A stretch of DNA of 64,000 nt from Lagopus muta (Eukaryota; Chordata; Aves; Galliformes; Phasianidae): positions 13,993,077-14,057,076 of the forward strand of contig NC_064438.1 in NCBI RefSeq assembly GCF_023343835.1, read 5' to 3'. The notes below the pieces were generated by a model, which ran no database searches, was not told where the DNA came from, and worked only from the letters and a program-made list of their open reading frames with translations. Shown here piece by piece: positions 35,965 to 47,064 of the stretch; within the stretch, counting starts at the first letter, position 1; the number at the start of each line of letters is the position of its first letter. The translations under genes and the position numbers were made by a program.

Positions 35965-36140
35965 CCTTCCCTGCTCCAGGTATTGGAACAGGCTGCCCAG
36001 GGAGGTGGTAGCTTTGAAGCTGTCAATGTCCCTGGAGGTATTCAAGAAAAGGGTAAGTGCTACACTGAGTGATGTGGCTTAGTGGGCATGGCGGGGATGG
36101 GTTGGTGGTTGGACTAGATGATTTGAGTAGTCCTTCCCCT
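35965..36140 (+). mobile_element. CR1 LINE 3' fragment
   Basis: Plus-sense copy with GGAACAGGCTGCCCAGGGAG, GTGGCTTAGTGGGCATGGC and GGTTGGTGGTTGGACTAGAT. The terminal ATTCTATG repeats are missing. Confidence 0.8.
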
Positions 36141-36995
36141 CATCTTCTTCTGCCCTTTGAGCCAGCTACCATTGCCATCAAGTGTGGAGGACCAGTGGAA
36201 TTTCCCAGGGCTTGAACTCACCTTTATCTACAGGGAAGCAGAGCCCAAACACCCTATTCATAGACACAAGAAGTAAAGCCCTGTAAGACCCCTTCAGCTC
36301 CTGGTAGAGGCAGTCTGTCTATCCCCAGCTCTGGAGCTGGGCTGCATGAGATGCTGTGTGCCTCAAGATAGGGTGCAGAGCTTGTTGGCCCAGGAAAGGT
36401 GCCCAGGGAAGTGGTTTGGATGGGGACAGCTTCTGGAGACTGCTCAGACTGTGACCTTTCAGCAGGTCTCAATCCAGAGAGAGAAGGAAGAAAGGTGCTC
36501 CTTGCTCTGAGCCAGATGAAGGACGTGGAGAGGAGACACAGCACAGCATCACGTGCACAAAGTCTGATGCAAGGATAAATTGGAGCCACCTCCTGACCCA
36601 CAGACTCCCCCTCAGAAAAGAAGCAGAAGCAGGAGGAGGTGTGGCACTGTGGCATGATCTCACCCATTTCCTTCCTCTGGCAGACGGTTCCTCACCACCC
36701 CCCAGTCTCCATCCCTCCCTTCTGTCTGCCCTGGTAGCTTCTGAAGGGAAGCTCCTAAAATGGGAGACATGAGGGCAGGCTATGAGTTAGAGAATGGATC
36801 TCCAGCTTAGGAGAGGCCTTTCTACCCTATGACAAGATAGAGGCCAAGAGAGAGGGAGGTGGGGGAACCCCCTGTGCTGCTGACCATCAAGTCAAGCAGC
36901 CTGTCAATGAAGATGGGTGTCCTCAGTGTGTTCCCACAACCATAAGCATCCTCAGTCCCACCACGGCAGGCCACATCGCCCTCTCCCATGAAAGC

Positions 36996-37001
36996 TTTAT
37001 T
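36996..37001 (-). terminator. TNNI2: TNNI2 poly(A) signal
   Basis: AATAAA on the minus strand (TTTATT on +), 185 nt past the TNNI2 stop codon. It implies a short 3' UTR of about 200 nt. Confidence 0.8.
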
Positions 37002-37185
37002 TACACTGCTGCTTCCAGACTGCAGCTCTTCACAAAATCAGAGAAACAGCACCCAGTCAGTGGGTTCAATGCATGGTGAGGACATGTTGAGGTTCAGGGC
37101 AGGGAGGTGGCCATGCTCACAGCTGTGGCCATGCTCAGGAGGGGATGGAAGAGGGTGGCAATGGCAAAAGTGGAGAGACCAGTGT

Positions 37186-39667
37186 TTAGGACTCGCCAGC
37201 CTCAAACATCTTCTTCCTGCCCTCCATGCCGGATTTCTCCTCAATGTTCTTCCTCCAGTCACCCACATCACGAAGGTCCTTCTCCTGCAGAAGGGAGAAT
37301 TGTGCATGAAGAGGTGGACCCATGGGGTAACGACTGACCCAAACAGTGCCCTTTCACCCATCCACCCATGGGAACCTCACCACAAGTGCTCAACATTTCA
37401 CCTCCCCTGGAAAACTTAGCTAAAGACTCCCAATTCCACCCCTGCTGTGTGTATTTCAAGGCTGGACTCCGTGTTTACAACCGCATGGGAGTTGGAGGAG
37501 GGAACATGGAGCAGGAAGGACATTACTGAGATAAGCTCACGCTCTGCCAGTCTATCCTGCAGAGAGATGTCATCCCCAAAAGTTGGGAGCTTATGCCTTA
37601 ATGGGAGTGGAATGGTACCTTCTCCGTGTCCTCCTTCTTGACTTGCTTCAGGTTGGCCCGGAGGTCCATGTTGACCTTGTGCTTGGATCCCAGCAGGGCA
37701 CGCAGCATGGCATCAGCAGACATGCGCACCCGGCGCAGGGGTGGCCTCTTGAACTTGCCCCTCAGGTCAAACAGCTTCTGGTTCAGGTCCTCCAGCTGTG
37801 GGGAAGAGAGAAGTGGGCAGAAAGAGCAGAGCATGAGTTTTGTGAGACAGACCATGCACCTGGAGAGGAATGAAGGATGAGCCAGATGCTCCAGTGGATG
37901 CTCACCTCCTTGTTAGTCTTCTGTAGCCTCACCTCTGTGTCATACCTTTCCTCATCCACTGAATCTATCTTGGCATGAAGCTTTTTGCATAGTTCCTGGG
38001 AGGAAAAGTAGACAGATGTTGAGTAATAGAGCATGCCATGCAATTCCTCTCTCCTGACCACTTCCTTCTCCTCTGTCTCTGAAAGACTCCTCTACCTCTG
38101 TCTCCCAAAGACTAAAAAAGGAGCAAACCACCACTCAATACCAACCAATTCCAGATGATGAAAGGTATTTTGCAACCCAGCTTCTGGTCTTTGAGCAACC
38201 ACCTTCACACAAATGCTGCCCTCATGTCCTTGTACTGGCATCCACCACCCAACACATCCCAGAGATGCCAATCCCTGTCACTCCACAGTGAAGGGAGGCT
38301 CCCAGGGATGGGAAACTGTCAAGATGGGAAGGACAATCTAAATGCAGCAGTCTGTGGGGTGGAGCCCTATACTTTCTGTAATGGAGAAAGGAGTCTTTAC
38401 CTGAAGTTCCTGCATGGATCCTGGGAGGGACAGAGGAGGGCAATGCTCCGCCAGGTAGTTTTGTTTTTCCACTTCTTTAGCAGCTGCTTCCTTTTCTATT
38501 TCAGTGACAGCAAGCTGGAGCATAGCACTCTGGAAAGCAGCAGGAGGGAGATCAACATAGGTTTTGGGCAAAGGAGAAGAACAGGATGGGAGCTCTCCAT
38601 GTCCAAAATACCAGCATCTCTGAGCAAAGGGGACTCATGGGGACTTCTGGGAAACTCAGGATGATGCTGACCCCAGCCTCCCCCCACACCAGAGTCTTGC
38701 TGCGTGACCTGGTAAGGTGCAGAAAAGGGTATGGGGAACTCCACATTGTACATCATGGTCTTTCCCAGGCAGGAAAGTGCCAATGGCTGGATGAGAGATG
38801 GGTCGGTACACACCTTGCCCAGCCCCAGCAGTGCCACGTACCTTCAGGTGCTGCCGCCGGGCAGTGGCTGCCCTCCTCTTTTTCTGCAGCAGGGAAAAAT
38901 GAGAACAAGGTAAGTTATGATGCATTCCTTCATCTTTTCCTCTTGCCTACACAATTCCACAGCTCATCACACATTTGGTCCCCAAACCAGCTTCATCTTT
39001 GTCTAGCTTAGGGATTTCATGCACCATCTTGCTCAGATTCCTCGAGGACTCCAAGCCCAGGGCTTGTTCTCCTTCTGAAAAGTGCTACCTTGTCTCAGAG
39101 TGCTTTCCTAGCCTTCCCTGTGTCAGTGCGCTAGTGGGCATCCGATGCACCCATTGTATATCAGCACCATAGGTGGGATTTTTTGCATCCCCGCTGCTGA
39201 CAAATGAGATGCGGCCCAGGAGTTGTTCGGGCAGCGCTTCCCAGCACCATCTCGTGGCCGGCTAGGGAAGCAGGAAAGAGGGAAAGCATTCAAGTGCCAG
39301 CAAAGACCCTTCAAAAGGGAATTTTGCTTGTTCTTCCCTTCTTCTCCAGAAGGCATCAGGAAAGCCAGGTCATGGGACATTCTTTCCTCCCACCACTCCA
39401 CAACCGCTTTTGCTATAGAGGAACTACAGAGCGAGAACCAATGCTATGAGCTCTGTGAAAGGGAAAAGCCCATCAGGACACACTTACCTCGTCACTGTGC
39501 AGGGAGAGCAGATGGGCGAGGAAAGGAAAGAAGAGAAAGGGGAGAAGAAGGCAGTTAGCATCCTCATTGGAAACAAGCAGAGGAGTATGTATATAAAAGT
39601 TGGCAGCTGAACAAGTTTGAACATCAGCAACATACTGGAGACAGAAAATGGGAACTTACTCAGACAT
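37186..39667 (-). CDS. TNNI2: Fast skeletal muscle troponin I (TNNI2), seven coding exons
   Basis: Coding exons, 5' to 3': 39660-39667, 39488-39494, 38842-38883, 38401-38529, 37906-37995, 37619-37795, 37186-37284. All junctions are in phase and give 552 nt, 183 aa, the family length. The protein is the inhibitory subunit of the troponin complex of fast muscle; it blocks actomyosin ATPase until Ca2+ binds troponin C. Visible parts: N-terminal [14 protein letters not shown], the troponin-T coiled-coil region ([20 protein letters not shown]), the inhibitory segment [18 protein letters not shown], the switch segment [13 protein letters not shown], and the C-terminus ending KKMFEAGES. The second coding exon is only 7 nt; with flanking exons it makes MSDDEKK. 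The 5' exon begins after an acceptor at 39690, so a non-coding exon 1 lies upstream. A candidate enhancer is at 40637-40772. Confidence 0.97.
39488..39494 (-). other. TNNI2: 7-nt TNNI2 microexon
   Basis: TGACGAG is flanked by a pyrimidine-rich acceptor (TCCCTGCACAG) and a consensus donor (GTAAGT). It is needed for phase: the preceding exon ends ATG TCT GA and the next begins AAA AAG. It codes for the end of Asp3, then Asp4 and Glu5. A similarly tiny exon is, as I recall, a known feature of avian fast troponin I genes. Confidence 0.9.
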
Positions 39668-40636
39668 CTTGCTTTAGATGGTTGTGAACCTGCAACAAGA
39701 ACCAAAATAATTCACAATTATTCGTGCTAGCATTGGCTTTCTTGGGTTTAGGAACAAAGCAAGATTTCCCCAGACACCAAAAAGAGGAACAACAGTTTTG
39801 CTTGTATTTCCCAACTTCTTCAAATTTCCATCACAGAGGAAACTGGGCTGCAGTCAGTGGATGAAAGGTAAACATGTGCCAGCTCACAGCCAGACGTGCA
39901 CTGGGACAAGTGCACGTGGCTGGAAAAAGAGAGATTGTGCCAGTGCGCCCTACAGGCTCGTTTTTAACTCAACTGGACAATATACCACTTTACACAATGA
40001 AGTAAGGAGGAACAAAGCTATTATACATCTGTTGTTCTTTCATACAGTCCTCATGGTATAGGCCTGTAGAAAAATCAACACAAATATTTTAGGCTTCAAT
40101 CTTGTTGTCTACCAAAGGAGGAAAACTGCACTGACACCGTCATGGATAAGAATCATCCCAAAGACTGGGGAGGCTTCTGGCATAGGGAACAGAGCCAGGC
40201 AGTGACCATAGGTGACAAGGATTGCCAGCATGTGTGTGCATTGCATGGGGCAGGGGAGAAAGGTCAGCACAGATAACGAAGCACGGTGCTGAAAGCAATT
40301 GGCAAAGGCATGGAGAGATTTCTCAGGGAAAGGTTCCTTTTGATGCCAATTCTTCCCCATAAATGCAGCTTTACTTATCAGAACAGTGTTTCCTGCTCAT
40401 ACCCACCGATGGGTACAGAAAGAGTACTGGCTAAGCCCAAATGAAGCCACTCCCTTATAGAGAAGTGAACTCCCTAATAGACAGCAATCTGCAGACCTGG
40501 AGACAAAATGTTAATGGGGGTCATTGCCCAAGGAGGAGGTAAAGGCTGCAGGGCCAAGCTCCCCGAGGAAACCTTATCCTGGAAAATGTGCGGGCACAAC
40601 ACATTGCTGGGAAGAGCGGGGGGAGCAAAAGTGCTT

Positions 40637-40772
40637 CTAAAAATGGCTGGGGAGCTGCACAAGGAGCTGCAGCTGTCTCCTCAGATGCAGCCAGGCCCCG
40701 TGACTCAGGGAGGTTGGTGAGACGTGAGGCAAAAGCCACCACAGGTGGATGAGGAGCAGGAGCTATTTTTGC
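40637..40772. promoter_or_regulatory. TNNI2: Candidate TNNI2 muscle enhancer (E-box / MEF2-like cluster)
   Basis: Within 136 bp lie CTAAAAATGG (40637-40646, one mismatch to the MEF2 consensus YTAWWWWTAR), the E-box CAGCTG (40670-40675), the E-box CAGGTG (40742-40747) with an adjacent CCACC, and GCTATTTTTG (40762-40771, MEF2-like). Quail fast troponin I is known to have an intron-1 internal regulatory element with E-box, CACC and MEF2 sites. The size and composition here fit that element. Whether the cluster is in intron 1 depends on which exon 1 is used. Confidence 0.45.
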
Positions 40773-41266
40773 TGGCGTTCCCATACGCGTGTACCCGCAC
40801 TGAAAGCGCAAAGAGCACAGGGAAGCAATGCCAGATCGGCCCCATAGCAAGGAATGGTCAGTAACAGGGACTCCAGCCTTTGAATTATGGAAACTCGGGT
40901 GCTGGGGAGGAAGGGGCTGCACGCAGCAGGCAGAGGGAGGGGTGCAGATGGAGAGAGCTGAAGTTGCTACGGTGGAGGATGCTTTTTCCTACTGAGGAGG
41001 AGTTACGGAGATGAAGGCAGAGCGCAAAACCAAGTGAGGATGAAACCAAAGGGAAAGAAGGCAGCTGAGAAAGGCAGAGGGAGAGCTCCCGATGCACAGA
41101 CCCTCTGACCGGCACAGGACAGAGGTGGATTTATCAGCACCCCCATCTCTCCAAGCAGCTCATCTCACCCAGCATTTACCTCCCCAAAATTCAGGTGAGC
41201 AAATATGCCTCCCTGCCACCCCAGTAAGAGCAAGCTGGTCAGTAAGAGACATGCATAAGGGCTCAC

Positions 41267-41330
41267 CCGAGTCCGGAGAAGGAAAGAGAGCCCCGCTGGC
41301 CGGCCAGGACTGACTGGCAAGCCACAAGCA
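41267..41330 (-). promoter_or_regulatory. TNNI2: Candidate TNNI2 non-coding exon 1
   Basis: On the minus strand a strong donor (CTCGG/GTGAGC, GT at 41265-41266) lies about 80 nt downstream of an A/T-rich TATA-like site (TTTTATA, 41350-41356). This would place exon 1 near 41330-41267 and the enhancer cluster in intron 1. The TATA is canonical only in the opposite orientation. An alternative start is a minus-strand TATAAGG at about 40450-40456 with a nearby GTGGGT/GTATGA donor. The choice is unresolved. Confidence 0.3.
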
Positions 41331-41348
41331 GCTGGCTGGGGAAGGAGG

Positions 41349-41356
41349 TATAAAAG
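41349..41356 (+). promoter_or_regulatory. Canonical TATA box on the plus strand
   Basis: TATAAAAG within GGAGGTATAAAAGGGC is a textbook TATA box for plus-strand transcription. No plus-strand coding gene follows. It could drive a divergent non-coding transcript, act in inverted orientation for TNNI2, or be chance. Confidence 0.35.
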
Positions 41357-41359
41357 GGC

Positions 41360-44019
41360 TTCTCGGGTGGCTCAGCAGAAAATCCACCTTCTCTTTAAGG
41401 GCATGGAGACCTTCTCAGACCAATAGTGTGCAAGAGCCCCCATGCACCTCCCTTGGCTGGGGCAGGCCAGGCAGCCCCACAGGAAAGGAGCAGCTCTGCC
41501 CTTGGGGAGCGCTGGCTGGAAGGAGCCTGCAGCATACGCATCACCCCACCAACATTCAGCCACCAGCAGCACGTAGGAGAGCCATCCCTGAGCAAGCCAT
41601 TCAGTGCTAGCATCTTCTTTTAACCTCAGTCACCGCACAGGAAAATATTTGCAGCTCCTCCCCACGTAAAATATTTTAACACTAAATGTTAAGTCTTATT
41701 AAGAAAAAACAAAACCACTCAAAGCTGTGGAGCTGCTGCTGGGTAGCCCCATGCTACCAGCAAGTGAGGCAACCCCAAAGGTGCTGAGGTGCACCCCAGA
41801 TCCACATACCCACGCCACAAGCGAGAGGCGGATAGAAATGGCACTGGAAATATTCACCAGCCTTATCCACAGCAGATGTAGCATGTGTGTGTAGGGGATC
41901 CCATGGAGACAAGAGCCCAAACAGCTCTTGTCCTCCTCCCACAGCCCAGGCGCTCCCTCCCCTGTCAGCCAAAGGGTTTTAAGCTGATTCAGATGTGGCT
42001 GCGACGAATTTTTCTCTTGGATGTTACAGATAGCAGCAAACATGCTGCTGCAGACTTCCTGTAGCATCATGCACACAGCACAGCAGATACTGTAAAAGAA
42101 GACTAAGAGCTCGAGATGGGACTGGTGTCCTGTTTGGTCAAGGCTGGGTCTGCTCAGGATTAGCCACGCTGAAATGTTGCGAGCTAGATGGTTTGGGTAG
42201 TGAAATCACCACAACCCCGCTACATCAGGACTCTTGGTTTCACTTCATGGCTTGTAGATGAGAGGTATCACCCTGCAGATCCTCTTAAGTTGCCTGCCTC
42301 TCCCAGTTCAAGCCAGTTTCTCAGAAAAATAGACTAAAGTACATTCAGAAACAGACAGCAGCCACCTTCAGCAGCCAGGAACAGCATTCACCCACTGAGG
42401 AGAAATTCAGCCACTTCTCTTTCAGTACCAAATCCATAGGCCACATTTGGCTCTAAAGTTAAATCAACTGTTTATTACCCTTTCCAAAGATTATCCAGTC
42501 ATTTTCCCCAGCTCTCTACAGAACTACATGCACTGCTGTCCCACTGAGTCCTCCAGATAGCAGCTCTCCTTTCACTTCATTGCTTCAGGTCAGTGCAGAG
42601 AGTGGGTTGAAGGAACACAAAGAAAAGTCCCATGAACCAAATGTTGGTTAACAGATTTGTCTGTAAGACACAGGAGTCCTAGAAGGTGAGATGTGGTAAT
42701 AGGGTGAGTGAAAGGCTGAATCACTCAGTCTGTGAAGAGATTTCCTCAGAGCTGCCTTGCAAAGAGGTTAAACCACAGGGCAGCAGTCCTCCAAAAAAAG
42801 AAAGGGGCCCCAGATCTAGAATGAGGAAGAAGGCAGCAGGAAGAAAAAATAAATAAAAAAACACAAAGCAATAGTTAACATGAAGAGAAACGGGTTTCCA
42901 AGTGAAGTAATGCAAGTGCTTGAGTGACAAATGAACGAGTTCCTTGCAGAAAAACCCAAGGAGAGCATAAGCAAGCTTCAGGCAAGTCCTTCAGGGAAGA
43001 CTGTGAGCAGTCAGCTGTCTTAGCTCTGTGAACACAAAACATGAACACGAGCACTGCATGGGAACCAAGAGTGGACACAGTTTGGGTACCTTTCCCATGG
43101 AGTAGATGACAAGCCTCCATCCCTTGCTCCCCCTCCCCTCATGCTAGAGCAATGCACCAGGGACACGAGCCACCAATCTCAGAGCACTTCCACCAGACTG
43201 CAAAGCTGCTCAGAAACAAAGGTTCGCACTTACAGGAGGTTCTGCACTGTGCTGTAGAGACACTCAAGTGTGACACTTCTGGACCAGGTTCCTCCAGAGA
43301 ACCACCACATGATGGAAGCACTGGGCTCATGGATCCATACAAGTTGCCCCTCGTAGCCATCTCCCTACCTTTACACTGATTTTCTTCCCTTCAGCATCCT
43401 ACTAGCACCAAGTGGACAGGGACTATGCAGTGACTAGTCCAACATGACACCAGATGTGTACATCTAATTTCCATGGAAGATACTGTTGGAAAAAAAGAAA
43501 AAAAAACAAGTCCAGCAGCCCAACAGCAACTGTGCTCACAGTAAAAGCTCAGACAGAACAAGTGAGTAATCCAGTGGCTGGCTCCTCTTTCCCGGAAAAA
43601 ATATGAGACTAGGCACATAGAATTTTAAAATGGCTTGGGTTAAGGACCTTAAAAGATCGTGCAGTTCTAACCCCCTGACATGGAGCTGACATGTACTTGC
43701 ACCCTTAGGAAGAAAAGTTCCCGAGAAAAGTTTTCTTCATCCTGAAGCACAGGGGATTTCCTTACATTAGGACTGAAAAACCTTCAGCCTCTGCTTAAAT
43801 GAGTCTTTCTCTCTCTCCCTCTAGTGTGTCCCTAAGAGCTCACCATGCTGTACTTCTGCCAGTACCAGCCTTTAAGAACTGCTGCAAAGAAAGGCCATCA
43901 CATATGCATCTTGTCAGCACTGTCCTACAGACCCCACACTGACAGTCATCTCATTTACCAATGAGATGTTGTTAAGGCTATTTTCCTTTTGGCTTTTCTT
44001 CTTCAGCCACTATGCCTGC
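41360..44019. other. TNNI2 to DUSP-like gene interval
   Basis: No coding exon is recognised. It contains the degenerate CR1 at 43617-43880. A minus-strand AATAAA at 42471-42476, 1.5 kb past the DUSP-like stop codon, is a possible but distant poly(A) signal for that gene. Confidence 0.4.
43617..43880 (-). mobile_element. Degenerate CR1 LINE fragment
   Basis: On + it reads TTTTAAAATGGCTTGGGTTA, GATCGTGCAGTTCTAACCCC, then CTTCATCCTGAAGCACAGGG. Strongly diverged from the other copies, so probably old. Boundaries are approximate. Confidence 0.5.
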
Positions 44020-44820
44020 TTAGCTCCATGCCATCTTCCTTGACAGGGAGTGCTTCAAGCATGCTACGTTGACACTGCCAGGCTGCAGGGACATCTCCAA
44101 ACCCACCAGTAGGTCCTGATGGCACTCTTGGATTTTCAGTGGGTACCGTGCCCTCACAAGTTCATAGGCTGCTAGCAGCCTCATGCTGTGCTTGACCATC
44201 AGGTATTGGATGACACAGGTAGGGCCTAAGGAGTAACCATCCCTGCAGTGAATGAGAACACGCTTCCCTTTCTTCATCAAGGCTTCGATGCACTCGTTGA
44301 TGACCAGGAAGCATGGCTGCCTTATTTCATGAAGATTTCCATGCAGGAAAGCCTGGATGTCAACCCTGAGGCGTGACCAGTTGTGCCTGAATCCTCCCCT
44401 CCCACAGGTGCAGGGGATGATACTCAGGCTGTGGTCACTGGGCAGGCTGCTCATGTCAATGATGCTGTTGATGCCATTTGTGCACAGCGCCCGGCCACTG
44501 TAGGCTGCATTGAGGTTCCCCAGGTAGATGTAGTCAGTTATCCGAGCAATTATGGGTCCTGTGAAGGGGAAATGTGCAGATTCTTCTGATTTGGGACCAG
44601 GGGGCTCTTCACAATGAGAGCTCTTCTTCCAGCTCCCTCTGCTAGATTTCTTGGAGCCAGCACAAGGCAGAGAGCTGTAATCAGGCTCAGAGATCCGTGA
44701 TGGTGGTGAGAAGAGGGAGAAGAGGCTGGAGAGCTTGACCTTGGAAGGAGAGCCTGCTGAACAAGGCAGAGGAGAAGGAGATGTGAGACTGGGTCTGAGG
44801 GCACAGGAACAGGATGCCAT
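44020..44820 (-). CDS. Atypical dual-specificity-phosphatase-like protein, P-loop Arg replaced
   Basis: A single frame of 266 codons starts directly at a splice acceptor (TTTCCTGTTTTGCAG/ATG), so 5' exons are non-coding. Residues 1-85 are Ser/Pro-rich with basic patches and look disordered. Residues about 88-246 have the layout of an atypical DUSP (DUSP14/18-like): an N-terminal ITDYIYLGNLNAAYSG, then KRVLIHCRDGYSLGPT and a C-terminal helix RARYPLKIQECHQDLLVGLE. The signature HCX5R reads H191-C192-R-D-G-Y-S197-L198: the nucleophile Cys and the Ser are kept but the phosphate-binding Arg is Leu. This predicts little or no phosphatase activity and suggests a phospho-binding or scaffold role; that is inference. 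The family is known to include pseudophosphatases (STYX, STYXL2). I cannot assign an orthologue, and I do not know a DUSP between TNNI2 and SYT8 in human. Confidence 0.8.
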   Translation of the reverse strand: MASCSCALRPSLTSPSPLPCSAGSPSKVKLSSLFSLFSPPSRISEPDYSSLPCAGSKKSSRGSWKKSSHCEEPPGPKSEESAHFPFTGPIIARITDYIYLGNLNAAYSGRALCTNGINSIIDMSSLPSDHSLSIIPCTCGRGGFRHNWSRLRVDIQAFLHGNLHEIRQPCFLVINECIEALMKKGKRVLIHCRDGYSLGPTCVIQYLMVKHSMRLLAAYELVRARYPLKIQECHQDLLVGLEMSLQPGSVNVACLKHSLSRKMAWS

Positions 44821-45700
44821 CTGCAAAACAGGAAAGGATGGGTGAGTCAGCAGAAACTCATTTCTCCAGCTGCAGGGGCAAGGAGACATAAGCTGGCATT
44901 TAGACTCCAACGCATCAGTGGATACTAGAGACTCCAAAGGCCTTGCACATCATCGTCCCAAACACCCAGCCCATTCCCATGGACGGAAGCACAAATATAC
45001 TTTAAGTGTTCACCTGGACCTGCAGAGTGCTCCACCAGCCCCGGAGTGCTGTGTTGTTGGAGCAGCCATCTTCTGCTGATGCTGGCAATAAGGAGCAGTG
45101 AGTCCCACCATGATGAAGGGCAACAGGCACTAAATCCCCATGCTTCTCTTCATGGGCCTCATTTACTATCAGGTTTGGACAAGAGGCTGTAGGAATAATA
45201 CAAGTTAGTATAGGCATACACAAGTACTTAAGTGCTTTCATGAGCAGCAGGAACATCTGCTTCCTGAACCTCAGCCTCCAGTGATGAGAAGCTGTATTCA
45301 TGAGTGTGGAGCCCTAAGCTCAGATCTCACTTCTCACAAGGACTTCTCCCACTTCTGTCACAGGCATGTAACACAGAATGTGCCTTAGTCCCTAGCTTTG
45401 GAAAAGCCAACAGCTAACACCCCTGCCCAACACTGAAGTGATGCCCCGAGCAGCTGGGAGGTGATCCATCCATCATTGCCTTGGGATAGAATTACTGCAG
45501 TGATCTGACACCTGATCACAGGCCTTCCTGAATCTGGGCAACTTCACACATTGCTGAAGACCAGAACGAGAGCCAGAACATGTCTGGAGAACAGACTGAG
45601 ACAGTCGTGTGCTTAAATGAGTACGGTTTCAACACGTCTCTGCTCTCAAAATGTCTTAGGTAGACTGTGCCAAAACAAAGCAGCAGAATACTATGTTAGG

Positions 45701-45780
45701 GGAAAAAAAGAAACGAAAAAAAAAGAAGAAGAAGAAAAAAGTGACCATAAGGCTCAGAAAACAAAGAACAGAAAAAAACA
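45701..45780. repeat. Purine-rich (A/G) tract
   Basis: About 80 bp of mostly A and G on +, with GAAAAAAAAAGAAGAAGAAG-type simple sequence. Confidence 0.6.
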
Positions 45781-46560
45781 GAACTCAAGAAATCTCATTG
45801 TATTGAACTCGGGCAGCTATGGAGACCTGCAATGGCCTCACCTACCTGTGCAACACTGAGAAAAAGCCATGGGAGAAGAGAGCTGCAGGGAGGTAGGCCT
45901 CTGGAAGGTCTTCTGGATGTTCCTCAGAATCCAGCCTGGTAAAGGGAGAGATGAGCTTAGACTGGAATACAACCCAGCACCCTGCCCCAGTGAGCACCTT
46001 TCAAGAACACTGTCCGTACCCAAATGTCAGAGGTGGTTTGGGATGAGTGCAATCATAGCAACACAGCACGGAGACCTTCAGGAATTTTCTTCTGGATTTT
46101 GCAAATGCGAACCTGTCCTTTGTCATATCTAGAATAAAGTTCCCCACTGGCTTCTCGTAAAATCAAGGCCAAGTATTTTAACCGAGCTGCCAAAATTGTG
46201 GCTCCTGTGCCCCGAATTTTAAGCAAGTGAAGAGAAAAATATTCCCAGTCTAGGTAAGCTCAGAACTTGGCTGGGTCTCCATCTGGACAAGTAAACTCCA
46301 TACTCACCTCAGGCAGTGGGAATGGGGATCAAAACATGCAGTTTTCTTCATTCCAAACAAATGCTGAAGGGTTCGTGTTTTGAGGTGCCTATGCCTGTTG
46401 CCACCAGCCAGCTGGCTCAGACAGGGATGTCTGCAATGTCCACAGTTACAAGCAGGATAATAGAGCCCTGACTCAGTTTCATGCTTGTTTGGAAACCCAC
46501 CATCTTCCCGGATACCACTCATAGGATTTCAAATAAAACATGGGTCTGGGTTTTTCGTTG

Positions 46561-46590
46561 TTTTTTTGTTTTGTTTTGTTTTGTTTTTTA
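46561..46590. repeat. (TTTTG)n simple repeat
   Basis: T-rich run with four TTTTG/TTTG units. No linked retroposon body was recognised. Confidence 0.75.
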
Positions 46591-47064
46591 CAGCTTGAGG
46601 CCTCATTTCAAAACAGTTGTTCCCAATTAACTTCAAGGTATCAGATCTGTTCAAACGGAACTCTAGGGAGTGACCATTTTGTGTGAAGCTAGCATGGCTG
46701 GATAAGAAATCCCCCCTTGCTGGCATGCATGCACTCACCCACCCGTGACACCGTTCTTCTTCAGGGGGCACTTTTTATCCTGCAGCATAAAAGCCACTGC
46801 ATCCTCATGCTGCTTCTCTGATGGCTCCATCCTGCTGAGGCCTGAGATACATAAAAATGAGAGGTTTAGGTTTTTCTGTTGGACTACAATGTTGGGACCA
46901 AAGGAGCCTTTCAGAAGCAGGAACAACCTCTTTGCATCCATTATCAGTCCTGGGTTGTTTGGGGAAGGAGGCTTTCTTCAGCCTGCAGATATGGAAGTGA
47001 TCCCAAAGTAAAAGGGTCCTGAAGACACCTCCATGTCATGAAACTGATCCAGAAGCAAACTGAA

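Larger units (their letters stand above)
25881..36995. other. LSP1-TNNI2 intergenic region
   Basis: No exon of a known gene is recognised in these 11 kb. It holds seven CR1 fragments (listed separately), the polypyrimidine tract and a short alternating purine-pyrimidine stretch at 31254-31274. Two overlapping plus frames at 34950-35592 resemble no protein. Alternative upstream LSP1 first exons, known in mammals, could hide here but cannot be called from sequence alone. Confidence 0.5.

Noticed and set aside
40450-40456. Minus-strand TATAAGG as the TNNI2 core promoter
   Set aside because: Not excluded, but it would leave an exon of only about 20-40 nt and place the enhancer cluster upstream rather than in intron 1. 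Kept as the alternative rather than the main call.
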